DNA from: Syntrophaceae bacterium
Lineage (GTDB): Bacteria; Desulfobacterota; Syntrophia; Syntrophales; Smithellaceae
Reading direction: 5' to 3'
DNA length: 50,822 bases
Assembly: GCA_003139775.1 (NCBI GenBank)
Contig: PLGI01000113.1
Coordinates: 1-50,822, forward strand
Positions within the stretch are counted from its first letter, which is position 1. The number at the start of each line of letters is the position of its first letter. This document shows, one piece after another, positions 27,412 through 35,609 of the stretch. The notes under the pieces were generated by a model. It had not been told where the DNA came from. It saw nothing but the letters and a program-made list of their open reading frames with translations, and ran no database searches. Made by a program: the position numbers and the translations under genes.

Positions 27412-28005
27412 ATGAAAAAACAGTTTGCAGTATTAAGTGTATTGATAATTTTTGTATTGTCTATCCCGGTATACGCCGGAGTGCCGATGACCACAGCTGA
27501 AGCCTCTGTTAATAGAGTGCTCGATGTGCTGCGTGATGCCAAGCTTAAAAGCCCGGCAGCTAAAGAAATAAAGAAAGAGAAGCTCCGGATAATATACAAA
27601 GACATGTTTGATGAAATTGAATTTTCCAAGCGCACTCTGACGCGCAACTGGAACAAGTTCAGTCCCGCCGAGCGCGTGGAATTTGTGAAGCTCTTTGAGC
27701 AGATTCTGGAAAAATCATATATCGACAAAATTCTGGACTACTCGAACGAAAAAGTAGATTTCTATAAAGAAAGCATGCTTTCCGATAATCAGGCTGAGAT
27801 TCAGACGAAGATTATTACCTCCTCCAAAGAAATTCCCATTTTTTACCGAATGATCTTAAAAGATAGTAAATGGAAAGTATATGACGTTGTTGTGGAAAAT
27901 GTGAGCCTGGTTCAGAACTATCGCACCCAGTTCAATGATATACTGGGAAAGAATACGCCTGAGCAATTGCTGGAGATTCTGCGAAAAAAGGTAAAGGCGC
28001 AATAG
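27412..28005 (+). CDS. mlaC: periplasmic phospholipid-binding protein MlaC
   Basis: A 197-aa protein with a cleavable signal peptide (about 1-22, ending VYAG). The body is the MlaC/Ttg2D (toluene tolerance) fold, recognised from FDEIEFSKRTLTRNWNKFSPAERVEF and VYDVVVENVSLVQNYRTQFNDIL. MlaC shuttles phospholipid between MlaA at the outer membrane and MlaD at the inner membrane. AGGAGG lies 7-8 nt before the ATG, 18 nt after the mlaD stop. Confidence 0.95.
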   Translation: MKKQFAVLSVLIIFVLSIPVYAGVPMTTAEASVNRVLDVLRDAKLKSPAAKEIKKEKLRIIYKDMFDEIEFSKRTLTRNWNKFSPAERVEFVKLFEQILEKSYIDKILDYSNEKVDFYKESMLSDNQAEIQTKIITSSKEIPIFYRMILKDSKWKVYDVVVENVSLVQNYRTQFNDILGKNTPEQLLEILRKKVKAQ

Positions 28006-28062
28006 GAAGAAACAGATGAATTACAATTTCAAATCAAAGATGTTATCTAGGCGGTGGGAAAG

Positions 28063-29010
28063 ATGCGCATCGGCTACATGAAAACTTACCTAACTTTGAT
28101 TGTATTGTTCATCTTTCTGGCGGTGGGGTGTGCGCACAGTCCCAGCACATCTTCTACCGTTTTGCCGCAAGCTAAGTCTTCGCCCCAGCCGATTTTACTT
28201 GCTTCCAACGCAGGAGAAATCCCGGTAAAATCGTCGAGCAAGCCGGGTGACGCAATCGATGATGAATACAAAGACGATCAGAATCTCGACTACGCCAACG
28301 ATACTTTTAATGAAGAAAAAGTAGAAATTGCCGACCCCCTAGAACCCTTCAACAGGGCTATGCATCAATTTAACGACAAGCTGTATTTCTGGGCGCTCAA
28401 GCCCGTTGCGCAGGGATATAAAAAAGTCGTTCCTGAACCAGCGCGGATCAGCGTGAAAAATTTCTTTTCTAACCTCGGATTCCCCAACCGTTTCCTCAGT
28501 TGCCTGCTTCAGACGGACTTCAGCGGCGCGGCCACGGAATTCGGCCGTTTTACGATAAATACTATCTGGGGCATCGGTGGGCTTCTTGATCCTTCTTCTA
28601 ATAAAGAACTAGACCTCCAGAAGCAGGATACTGATATGGGACAAACTCTGGGAGTATATGGTGTGGGGCAGGGTTTTTACATTGTTTGGCCGGTACTCGG
28701 TCCTTCCAGCCCGCGTGATTCGATCGATATTGTCAGCGAATATTTTTTGTATCCCGTCTCTTACATTTATCCTCTGTACGCCTGGTTAGGAGTCAGGGGA
28801 TATCAGGAGGTTAATGATACATCTCTGAGGATTGGTGATTATGAAGCGCTCAAAGATGCGGCCATCGATCCCTACGTGGCTTTTCGAGATGCTTACATTC
28901 AATACCGGCTGAAGAAAGTTAAAGCGAGGAAAGCGAAGTTGGCGCCATCCAAGCCGCAGGAAGTGAATTCTCTAACGGATGATCCGGTATTGCTGAAGAA
29001 GGAAAATTAA
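28063..29010 (+). CDS. mlaA: outer-membrane lipoprotein MlaA (VacJ)
   Basis: MlaA/VacJ, the outer-membrane channel that removes mislocalised phospholipids. A lipobox LAVGC lies near the N terminus, followed by a long low-complexity linker, then the MlaA domain: DPLEPFNRAMHQFNDKLYFWALKPVAQGY, the RFTINTIWGIGGLLDPS block and the PRDSIDI segment. Three starts are possible: GTG 28054, ATG 28063 and ATG 28078, the last giving the shortest lipoprotein signal. I chose 28063 because a G-rich stretch lies upstream. The tail is lysine-rich. The stop codon abuts the ATG of the next gene with no gap. Confidence 0.93.
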   Translation: MRIGYMKTYLTLIVLFIFLAVGCAHSPSTSSTVLPQAKSSPQPILLASNAGEIPVKSSSKPGDAIDDEYKDDQNLDYANDTFNEEKVEIADPLEPFNRAMHQFNDKLYFWALKPVAQGYKKVVPEPARISVKNFFSNLGFPNRFLSCLLQTDFSGAATEFGRFTINTIWGIGGLLDPSSNKELDLQKQDTDMGQTLGVYGVGQGFYIVWPVLGPSSPRDSIDIVSEYFLYPVSYIYPLYAWLGVRGYQEVNDTSLRIGDYEALKDAAIDPYVAFRDAYIQYRLKKVKARKAKLAPSKPQEVNSLTDDPVLLKKEN

Positions 29011-30015
29011 ATGAAAATCACGGGCAAGAACACCAAAGTAAGCTTTGGAGACGTTTCGCAGCAAGCTGCTGATATTATATCCCGCTTATGCGGGATTGTT
29101 CGACCTGCAAACTTCGGTGCACTTTGTTTCCGAAGCTTGGGTCTCATTACCCTCCGCTATGCGGGATTGTTCAACTATCCAATTCCGCTGCGCTTCGCTT
29201 GCGAAATTGGAGTTTCACGAATAAAATTCCTCTCGAAAAATTTTCTGAGTATTGCGCTAACAGTATTATTAATTTTTACAATTAACGCAACAGACGCAGC
29301 CGCTGGATTATTTGGGCCGCCTCAAACCGTTTCTAAAGAAGCAGGTGGATTAAATACCGCCATTGGGTACTGGTATCATGAGGATACATACACCAATGGT
29401 GCAGATCATATAATCAGGCAGAATGAAGTTTATTCGCAAGTGGCTTATGGCGCAAAAAATATTTGGGAAATATACGCGCGAATCGGGGTATCGGATCTAA
29501 AAATATTCGACGTGTTCAGTTCCACGAATGCTTCAACTACGACTGATAAAAATAATTTTGAAGAAAACTGGAAGTTTTTCGGCACTCTGGGAGCAAAGGG
29601 CTTTTACCCCATCAACAAGACATTCGGAATAGGCGCTTTTATTCAAGGAACATATTACTTCAGTAACTTTACGGACGATGTTGCGGGAACCAATGGCATC
29701 ACGCCTTTTACAACCGATCTTAAAGTTAAAAATCTTTTTGATGTGAATTTCGGTGTTGGATTTCAAGCCACCGTTCCCTATGGTATCAAATTATATGCGG
29801 GCCCCTATATTTATTATTCGGAGGCAAAGGTATCTTTGGCCGCCAACATTCCAGGCCTTGAATACGCAGCCGGAAATGTTTCTATTGAGAACAAGTCAAT
29901 TGCCGGTGGATTTGCAGGAATCGACATACCACTTGCCAAAGGATTTCGTCTGAATTTTGAAGGACAATATTCAGACAGATTCTCCGCCGGAGCTGCCGTG
30001 ACTTATACATATTAA
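29011..30015 (+). CDS. outer-membrane beta-barrel protein with repeat-derived N-terminal insertion
   Basis: A 334-aa protein. From about residue 105 on it is a typical small beta-barrel: alternating aromatic and polar strands, many Tyr-Gly-Ile-Lys-type turns, and a final strand ending in aromatic Tyr-Thr-Tyr. A hydrophobic signal-like segment (SIALTVLLIFTINATDAAAG, about 80-99) lies far from the start codon. The roughly 70 residues before it are encoded by a palindromic repeat (see the repeat entry). No usable in-frame ATG lies between. The ATG at 29011 has GAAGGA upstream and touches the mlaA stop, so the native start is probably here and the repeat was inserted in frame. Whether the protein is still exported is unknown. 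Co-transcription with mla suggests an outer-membrane role. Confidence 0.75.
   Translation: MKITGKNTKVSFGDVSQQAADIISRLCGIVRPANFGALCFRSLGLITLRYAGLFNYPIPLRFACEIGVSRIKFLSKNFLSIALTVLLIFTINATDAAAGLFGPPQTVSKEAGGLNTAIGYWYHEDTYTNGADHIIRQNEVYSQVAYGAKNIWEIYARIGVSDLKIFDVFSSTNASTTTDKNNFEENWKFFGTLGAKGFYPINKTFGIGAFIQGTYYFSNFTDDVAGTNGITPFTTDLKVKNLFDVNFGVGFQATVPYGIKLYAGPYIYYSEAKVSLAANIPGLEYAAGNVSIENKSIAGGFAGIDIPLAKGFRLNFEGQYSDRFSAGAAVTYTY
29030..29232. repeat. palindromic repeat inserted inside a coding sequence
   Basis: CCAAAGTAAGCTTTGG followed by CGCAGCAAGCTGC matches the 48.1 kb copy. ATCCCGC...GCGGGAT forms a hairpin at about 29079-29098. The CACTTTGTTTCCGAAGCTTG stretch plus GGTCTCATTA (about 29120-29148) matches the end of the 10.7 kb block. 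AATTCCGCTGCGC...TTGCGAAATT closes the unit. The whole stretch remains open in the barrel gene's frame. Confidence 0.75.
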
Positions 30016-30185
30016 TTTTTTAATACCATCTCGATGTCTTTTTCACTTCGCCATGCTTTATAGAAATGGTTGTCAAGCGCAATATGCTTGAAATTTTGAT
30101 TCGAAAGAACAAAGGCTATTGACCCCATGGGCCATTTTTGGTATAGCGCAAAAGAATGAAAATCGGGCAGCGGTCTTGAAACCCT
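30012..30185 (-). pseudogene. possible C-terminal remnant of an unknown gene
   Basis: The minus strand is open through this intergenic gap. The last 55 or so residues (FHSFALYQKWPMGSIAF, then KHIALDNHFYKAW, ending in VLKN) look protein-like rather than random, while the upstream part of the frame does not. No start with a ribosome site is seen. I do not recognise the family. It may be what is left after a deletion, or chance. Confidence 0.25.
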
Positions 30186-30232
30186 CCCGTCCAGCCAAAA
30201 ATGAAGCAACAAAAATAACAAGGGGATAAATA

Positions 30233-30658
30233 ATGGAGAAGAGATTGAAGGTGGCAACCATTATGCTTTATGTGTTTGCCGCTTTCCTTATCCTGTTTGG
30301 GCTGGTATATTTATTAAGTCCAAGGATAATGCCTTATCATGAGAGATTTCTCGGCAAGACGTTTGAGGAGTTGGACCCGAAAACGGCTTACCTCAGTCTG
30401 GCATCCTTGAAGGTGGTGGGTGCCCTTGCGTTATCCATGGGTATTGGTTTTGTCATGATGATCAGGTTTCAATTCAGCAGAGGGGACAGGTATGCCTGGT
30501 GGATCATCCTGGTGATGTCGCTTTTGGCACTTGTTCCGATTACCGTTATCTCATTTTACATAGGGGGGGTGCATTCACCCGGATGGAGCATCGTGATCAG
30601 CATTCTGGTGATGTCTGTTGCAATGGCTATTTCAAAGGGTTCTTTTAAAAAACCGTAA
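30233..30658 (+). CDS. four-helix membrane protein of unknown function
   Basis: A 141-aa hydrophobic protein with four predicted transmembrane helices (about 6-29, 55-77, 86-105 and 112-134). A short charged loop (YHERFLGKTFEELDPKTAY) lies between helices 1 and 2. I cannot assign a family; the layout resembles small DUF-type integral membrane proteins. AAGGGG lies 8 nt before the ATG. It starts a plus-strand group (membrane protein, cytidylyltransferase, MFS remnant, CDP-alcohol phosphatidyltransferase), so a role in lipid headgroup metabolism is possible but only by position. Confidence 0.6.
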   Translation: MEKRLKVATIMLYVFAAFLILFGLVYLLSPRIMPYHERFLGKTFEELDPKTAYLSLASLKVVGALALSMGIGFVMMIRFQFSRGDRYAWWIILVMSLLALVPITVISFYIGGVHSPGWSIVISILVMSVAMAISKGSFKKP

Positions 30659-30688
30659 CAGCAATCAGACAATCATGGAAAGATAAAA

Positions 30689-31120
30689 ATGAAAATTGTT
30701 TATTCATATTATGTATTGGATATCATGCATAAAGGTCATCTCCTGATGATGAAAAACGCAAAGGCGATCGCCGGAGAAGACGGGAAACTAATTGTGGGAA
30801 TCCTGACGGATGAGGCGGTTATGGAGAAAAAGCCCAAACCGCTGCTTTCCTTTGAAGATCGGATAGCGCTTGCGGCCGCGATAAAATATGTGGATGTGGT
30901 GGTGGCCCAGGAAACCTATTCGCCATTGCAGAACGTGATGAGGATTAGACCGGATATCCTGATTGAAAGTTCCAGTCACGATGAGCAGGACATCGAAAAG
31001 GCAAGAAAGGTTATGGAAGAAATCAACGGGAGCGTTATTGTGATCCCCTATTTTCCCGGGCAGTCATCGACAAACATCAAGAATGAAATATCACGCATAT
31101 TAAAAGACAAAAAAACATGA
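30689..31120 (+). CDS. cytidylyltransferase-family nucleotidyltransferase
   Basis: A 143-aa single-domain nucleotidyltransferase of the HxGH class, with His14-Lys-Gly-His17 near the N terminus and a C-terminal QSSTNIKNEI segment in place of the ISSTxI-type motif. Family members activate phospho-alcohols or phosphonates with CTP. It is clearly related to the N-terminal domain of the PEP mutase fusion at 37.7 kb: both have a VG(I/L)xTD strand, a following Ser-x-Glu-x-Arg helix and a VDxVVxQET strand. A CDP-alcohol phosphatidyltransferase lies just downstream, so it probably makes the CDP- or CMP-linked headgroup used by that enzyme. The stop overlaps the next start as ATGA. Confidence 0.85.
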   Translation: MKIVYSYYVLDIMHKGHLLMMKNAKAIAGEDGKLIVGILTDEAVMEKKPKPLLSFEDRIALAAAIKYVDVVVAQETYSPLQNVMRIRPDILIESSSHDEQDIEKARKVMEEINGSVIVIPYFPGQSSTNIKNEISRILKDKKT

Positions 31121-31263
31121 AAAACAAACTTATATTCTGGAATATCTGGTCATCTTATGCAACGTACTATTTCGGCAAGGTCAATCTGAACAGGATGGTG
31201 CCAGCGTTATTGGCCACGCAAAAAGATTTGAGCATGATGAACCTTACCGCAGTCTATTTTTAA
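31117..31263 (+). pseudogene. truncated MFS transporter (GlpT/UhpC-like), N-terminal 48 residues
   Basis: An ATG overlaps the cytidylyltransferase stop (ATGA, 31117-31120) and opens a 48-codon frame ending at TAA 31261. Its YATYYFGKVNLNRMVPALL stretch matches the first transmembrane helix region of organophosphate/phosphate antiporters of the major facilitator superfamily. The remaining roughly 400 residues are absent. The coupled start shows that a transporter once belonged to this operon. It is probably a deletion remnant, though translation of the short peptide may persist. Confidence 0.6.
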
Positions 31264-31341
31264 AATTTTAGATTTAATAATGACTTTTAGGTTTTGCTTT
31301 AAAGTTATCTATTAAACAATAAACTAAGAGGTGTATCAACC

Positions 31342-31854
31342 ATGCGAATTGCGGATATCATGACGTCTTTACGGATTATTATGACCCCGGTAATTATATG
31401 GCTCCTATTACATGACGAGAGGGTGGTTGCCTACTATCTTTTCGCCGCCGGAGCGATAACCGATACCCTGGACGGTTATTTTGCAAGAAGAAGCAAAAAG
31501 AAGGTGACGTACGGGCACAATTTTGATGCGTTGGCTGATTTTATCTTCGGGTTTACGACGATATTTGTTGTTGTTTACGTGTCCAAAGCGTGGCCACTTC
31601 TGATCGTCACCCTGACGGGAATAGCCTTCTGGACCCCGATCATCATCCTTATCTCCCGGAAAGCCGGGACTCTGGATATACCGCATCTGGAGACGAATCT
31701 GTTGGCTGCGGCGGTTTATCCGACGGTCATGGCATACATCATCGGCTGGCAATATGCATGGATCGTGCTTCTTTTCACGGCGGTTGTGATGCTTCACTAC
31801 ATGTGGAAGTATATCGTGTATGTACGCAGCCTTTACCGGGAAAAGATGCCCTGA
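31342..31854 (+). CDS. CDP-alcohol phosphatidyltransferase family protein
   Basis: A 170-aa inner-membrane enzyme with a complete CDP-alcohol signature: Asp41-x-x-Asp44-Gly-x-x-Ala-Arg49-(x)8-Gly58-x-x-x-Asp62-x-x-x-Asp66. Five or six transmembrane helices are visible. These enzymes swap CMP for an alcohol, for example in phosphatidylglycerol phosphate or cardiolipin synthesis, or transfer a CDP- or CMP-activated headgroup to diacylglycerol. The cytidylyltransferase two genes upstream favours the second mode, with a non-standard headgroup. AAGAGGTG precedes the ATG. Confidence 0.9.
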   Translation: MRIADIMTSLRIIMTPVIIWLLLHDERVVAYYLFAAGAITDTLDGYFARRSKKKVTYGHNFDALADFIFGFTTIFVVVYVSKAWPLLIVTLTGIAFWTPIIILISRKAGTLDIPHLETNLLAAAVYPTVMAYIIGWQYAWIVLLFTAVVMLHYMWKYIVYVRSLYREKMP

Positions 31855-32064
31855 TCAACGGTCATTGCTTTTTTTTAACATGGCTTTGATTTTGTCCTTG
31901 AAGTGGTTGTAGAGATACAATCCCAGGACAAACCCGAGAATCAGCAATTGAGGCAGGGTAATGCTGTGCCCCTCCTCGGCGGCTGCGAAAACCGCCTGTG
32001 GAAACGCCAAATAAAAAAGTGCTGCCGTAAGAATGACTGTTGTAATGGTTCTGAAATGTTTCAT
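31855..32064 (-). CDS. small signal-peptide membrane protein
   Basis: A 69-aa protein with a signal-like helix (about 7-27, ending VFAA) and a second hydrophobic helix (37-53), then a lysine-rich tail. GAAGGG stands 7 nt before the ATG, and the gene follows the SDR gene by 15 nt on the same strand, so it is probably expressed with it. I do not recognise a family. Confidence 0.55.
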   Translation of the reverse strand: MKHFRTITTVILTAALFYLAFPQAVFAAAEEGHSITLPQLLILGFVLGLYLYNHFKDKIKAMLKKSNDR

Positions 32065-32079
32065 ATTTAATCCCTTCTA

Positions 32080-32979
32080 TTACATTTTCTTTAATCCTAA
32101 CTGTCGCCAGAAGAACAGCATGACGAGCCAATCTATCGCGTGGTGGGGCAACGCCCAGGTAAGAAAAGCGGCCAACCTGGCATCCCAGCCGACGATGTAA
32201 CGTGTTCCAGGCCTTTTTGCCGTGAGCGCCCGGGCAACCGTCCTGGCAACCACATCAACGGAAACAGCAACCATTTTTATCCTTTTTTTATCTTTAAGGA
32301 TTTCAACGACCCCATTGATGGTGGGACCATAGAGGTCAAAGGCCTCCTGCGGGAAATTTTTTGCCTTGATTGCCGCTTCTGTCTCAACTTTGTCCCACAA
32401 GGGGGTATAGACGATTCCGGGTTCAATGATTGAAACCGGGATTTTCCATGGTTTAAGCTCCAGTCTGAGCGAATCGGTGATGGCTTCCAGAGCGGCTTTT
32501 GAAGCTGAATACGGGGCCGCGTAGGGTTGGGGCATGATGGCGGCGCCTGAACCCATGTTAACGATGCGGCCATGCCCCTTCCGGATAAGAGACAAAAACG
32601 CCTGGGTGACGGCGATGTGTCCGATAAGGTTGACCTCCAGCAGGTTGCGGATTTCAGCGATGGAAAGAAACTCCAGGAGGCCGCTCGCAGTAGCAATGCC
32701 CGCATTGTTAACCAACCCCGCCAGACCGTCGTCGCCCACCTCACCGGATACGAACTTCAAAGCGGAATCGATGGATTCTGAATCGGTTACGTCTATGAGA
32801 ACCGGGGTGAGTCTACCGGAGGCGTTTTTCCTCAAGTCGTTGCCGTCAGCTTCCCTGCGCACCCCGGCAAAGACTTTAAACCCTATGCTGTCAAGGTAAA
32901 GCGCGCAGGCCTTGCCTATCCCGGTTGAGGTTCCGGTTATGAGAATCGCGCGTTTCCCCTCTTCTCGACTCCCAGACAT
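32080..32979 (-). CDS. short-chain dehydrogenase/reductase
   Basis: A 299-aa classical SDR. The cofactor motif TGTSTGIG is at 15-22, the NNAG motif follows in LVNNAGIA, and the catalytic Tyr and Lys lie in YSASK with the Ser in MGSGAA. An Arg pair (GVRREADG) after the second beta strand suggests NADP preference. The C-terminal extension (from about residue 255, with hydrophobic WALPHHAIDWLVMLFFW) resembles the 17-beta-HSD/retinol-dehydrogenase branch that acts on membrane-bound lipid substrates. It is divergent from the methyltransferase gene 240 nt away; that gap shows no further gene. Confidence 0.9.
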   Translation of the reverse strand: MSGSREEGKRAILITGTSTGIGKACALYLDSIGFKVFAGVRREADGNDLRKNASGRLTPVLIDVTDSESIDSALKFVSGEVGDDGLAGLVNNAGIATASGLLEFLSIAEIRNLLEVNLIGHIAVTQAFLSLIRKGHGRIVNMGSGAAIMPQPYAAPYSASKAALEAITDSLRLELKPWKIPVSIIEPGIVYTPLWDKVETEAAIKAKNFPQEAFDLYGPTINGVVEILKDKKRIKMVAVSVDVVARTVARALTAKRPGTRYIVGWDARLAAFLTWALPHHAIDWLVMLFFWRQLGLKKM

Positions 32980-33219
32980 GGATATAGCCTCCCCTCTATA
33001 AAGATATTTATGAATTAACCGGATAAATTTTAACTTAATACCCTTAAGCTTTTTCTTTGTCCAGATAAAATTTGACGGCCGCTGGGTAAGTTTTTTAAAA
33101 AAAATACATCTTTAGGCTGATTTACATCGGCCTGTAAAAGGGTTATAAAATATACTTTATTGGTATTGGTCCATTTAAACTTGAGTAAATAAAAATCTAT
33201 TAAAAAGTATGATCTGTCG

Positions 33220-34350
33220 ATGAAAAAAGAAGAAGCAACAAAGGAATTGTTGAAACAGACCAAAGAAAAGGAAGAAACCCTTTACGAGTTGCTCAACCAA
33301 CCGTTGAGTTTTATCCAGAAGGCTCTGGTTGATGGACTTTATACCTTATATTTTGATGTGCTCGGGAAGAAACCCAAAATCGATGAGGATGCGGCAAGGC
33401 AGGCTTGGGAAACATTTAAAAAGTATTTTCCCGAAAAAGTCGAGGAGATGCTTGCACAGCTCCTTGATGACCCGGAGGGCTATCATCAAAAAGTGGTAGC
33501 GTTTGAAAAAATATGCCCCCCTGTTTTTGTTGATTTTCCCACAGACCCAAGCTATTACCGCGTCATCATCAGTGACCCCTCGCGTCAGCTTCAAGAGGTT
33601 CTGACTAAACTGGCCCTTTTTTCAAATTTTTCATCTTCAAACGGTAAGTATTCTGCCCTTGATGTGGGCACCGGGTATGGCCGGCTCGCCAGGGTTATAG
33701 AAGACACATTGCGCTCTCTTTACGCGGGAGGGAAGGGCTACAGGGTCTTTGGCCAGGATATATTGGAAGGCAATGTAGACGCAGCAAAAAAATTAAACCG
33801 AGAGACGGGATCGGAGATCACCTTTTTTACGCGTGATATGAATCAAATCCCCTTTCCGTCGGATTCATTAAACCTTGTCAACACGACCGACGCATCCTAT
33901 CTTAACTTCAGGCACAGAAGGCCGTTTTATATCGCCGAGATCGCAAGGGTCCTGCGCCCTGACGGCGGGGTATGCTGCATAACCAATCCCAATGAGCACA
34001 CTACCCTAAAGGAGTATAACTATTTAATGATGCGGACCAACTACAGGACTTATTTGAATCCTGTTAATATCACGAAGGCCATGGTTCTCGGCAAATGCTC
34101 CATATATATAGACGCTCTTTCAAAAGCCAGACCAGACTGGGCGCTTACAACCACTGCAGACATGACGAATGCATTAAAAAAGGTATTGAAAGCAGACATT
34201 ATTGATGTCAACAACTGGCCGAAAAAGGGTGGCCCGTCAATATACAGCGGGTTTACCTTTGCGGTTAACGACAGCACAAAAACGCAGATCGACAGGTACA
34301 CAAAATTCCGGGAGCGCCAAAAAGAAGCGGAACAGTGGTTTGATATTTAA
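33220..34350 (+). CDS. class I SAM-dependent methyltransferase
   Basis: A 376-aa protein. The first 140 residues are a helical domain I do not recognise. The methyltransferase core follows (about 145-280), with motif I LDVGTGYGRLA, an acidic post-I residue in FGQDI, and RVLRPDGGVCCITNP as the post-core strand. The C-terminal 90 residues (KARPDWALTTTADMTNAL...) are probably substrate-specific. It sits before the paired ketosynthase genes on the same strand, so its target may be a product of those enzymes. The start has no clear ribosome site. Confidence 0.85.
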   Translation: MKKEEATKELLKQTKEKEETLYELLNQPLSFIQKALVDGLYTLYFDVLGKKPKIDEDAARQAWETFKKYFPEKVEEMLAQLLDDPEGYHQKVVAFEKICPPVFVDFPTDPSYYRVIISDPSRQLQEVLTKLALFSNFSSSNGKYSALDVGTGYGRLARVIEDTLRSLYAGGKGYRVFGQDILEGNVDAAKKLNRETGSEITFFTRDMNQIPFPSDSLNLVNTTDASYLNFRHRRPFYIAEIARVLRPDGGVCCITNPNEHTTLKEYNYLMMRTNYRTYLNPVNITKAMVLGKCSIYIDALSKARPDWALTTTADMTNALKKVLKADIIDVNNWPKKGGPSIYSGFTFAVNDSTKTQIDRYTKFRERQKEAEQWFDI

Positions 34351-34380
34351 GGCGCAAAATCGGATGAGGAGCGGGTTTTT

Positions 34381-34405
34381 ATACTAGAATGCGACTAGTA
34401 TTTTC
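34381..34405 (+). terminator. short inverted repeat with T tract after the methyltransferase gene
   Basis: ATACTAG (34381-34387) pairs with CTAGTAT (34395-34401) over a 7-nt loop and is followed by TTTT. The stem is AT-rich, so termination is uncertain. If it works, the ketosynthase pair has its own promoter in 34406-34497. Confidence 0.35.
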
Positions 34406-34497
34406 CCTGTATTAATCCGGTAAGAAATCCTATTGCAAATATGCTATTATCATAATAAAAAAAATTCGTATAAACATTCAGGAAAAAGGAGAACATC

Positions 34498-35598
34498 ATG
34501 GGATTAAACACGGTAATTGAAAGCCTTGGTGTGTATACCCCCGAGGGGAGGCTCAGCACAAAGGAGCTTGTTGACGGGTGCAAGGTAAAGCCCGTTTTTG
34601 ATCTTGAGGAATTAACCGGGATTAAGACCCGCCCTATGGTTGCGGATAATGAATATGCTCTAGATCTTGCCCGCGAGGCGGCAACCCGGTGCTTTGAAAT
34701 CTCCAAATATCAGCCGGAAGATATCGACCTGGTCATCTGCACCAATATCTCCCGCTACAACGGTCCTAACTGGAAGGCCAGCTTTGAACCATCCACCGCA
34801 GCCTTGCTTGCCCGTGATTTTGATTTTAGCAATGCGATTATCTTTGACGAGCCCAACGCCTGTGCCGGAATGTTTACTGCCCTTTATATTGTGGACGCCT
34901 ACCTGAAGGCCGGTTTTGTTAAAAGAGCAATGGTGATAAGCGGCGAAGCCTTGACCTGCCTTGCCCGCACCGCGCAGAAGGAAATGAGCGCCCCCTTTGA
35001 TCCGCAGATGGCTTGCTTAACTGTTGGCGATGCAGGGGCGGCGTTTATCCTTGAGCAGACGGATAATCCGGATGTCGGATTTCATGACATGGATGCCTTT
35101 ACGGTTGCACAACACTGCGACTACTGCATAGCCTCATTCAGCAAGGAGCCGCATGGCGGATTTGTGATGTACACAGATTCCATTAAAATTCACCAGATCG
35201 CTATCGGCATGACCGCGGAGCATGTGGGGCGGATGGTCAAAGGAACCAAATGGGAAAACAGCGATAATCATCATTATATCATGCATCAGACCGGAACACG
35301 AGCCATCAAAACGACCCGGAAAAGCATTAATGACTGGGTGGGGACAGAGGTTTGTTCCGAGAAGAATTCCATTGTCAATGTCGTCGAACGGGGAAACAGT
35401 GCATCCACCGCCCATTTTGTCGCTCTGTGGGATCATATAAGAAACGGGGCCATAAAATCCAAGGAGAACATACTTTTTGCGGTTCAGTCATCCGGGATCA
35501 ATCTTGGCGTTGCCCTGTATACATTGGATGATCTTCCTGCAAGAGTAATGAACTGGAGTAGGATGGAACAACGGGAAGCGATCAAAGAAGCTGTGTAA
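34498..35598 (+). CDS. KAS III-like ketosynthase, catalytically complete
   Basis: A 366-aa thiolase-fold enzyme resembling beta-ketoacyl-ACP synthase III and HMG-CoA synthase-like proteins. The triad is intact: nucleophile Cys122 in NACAGMFTAL, His263 in IMHQTG and Asn300 in ERGNSASTAH. It would condense an acyl-CoA or acyl-ACP with a second thioester. The next gene, 11 nt downstream, is a homologue that lacks the nucleophile. Such an active/inactive pair resembles PqsC/PqsB of Pseudomonas quinolone synthesis. The product cannot be read from sequence. AAAGGAG precedes the ATG. Confidence 0.88.
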   Translation: MGLNTVIESLGVYTPEGRLSTKELVDGCKVKPVFDLEELTGIKTRPMVADNEYALDLAREAATRCFEISKYQPEDIDLVICTNISRYNGPNWKASFEPSTAALLARDFDFSNAIIFDEPNACAGMFTALYIVDAYLKAGFVKRAMVISGEALTCLARTAQKEMSAPFDPQMACLTVGDAGAAFILEQTDNPDVGFHDMDAFTVAQHCDYCIASFSKEPHGGFVMYTDSIKIHQIAIGMTAEHVGRMVKGTKWENSDNHHYIMHQTGTRAIKTTRKSINDWVGTEVCSEKNSIVNVVERGNSASTAHFVALWDHIRNGAIKSKENILFAVQSSGINLGVALYTLDDLPARVMNWSRMEQREAIKEAV

Positions 35599-35609
35599 AG
35601 GAAAATGCA

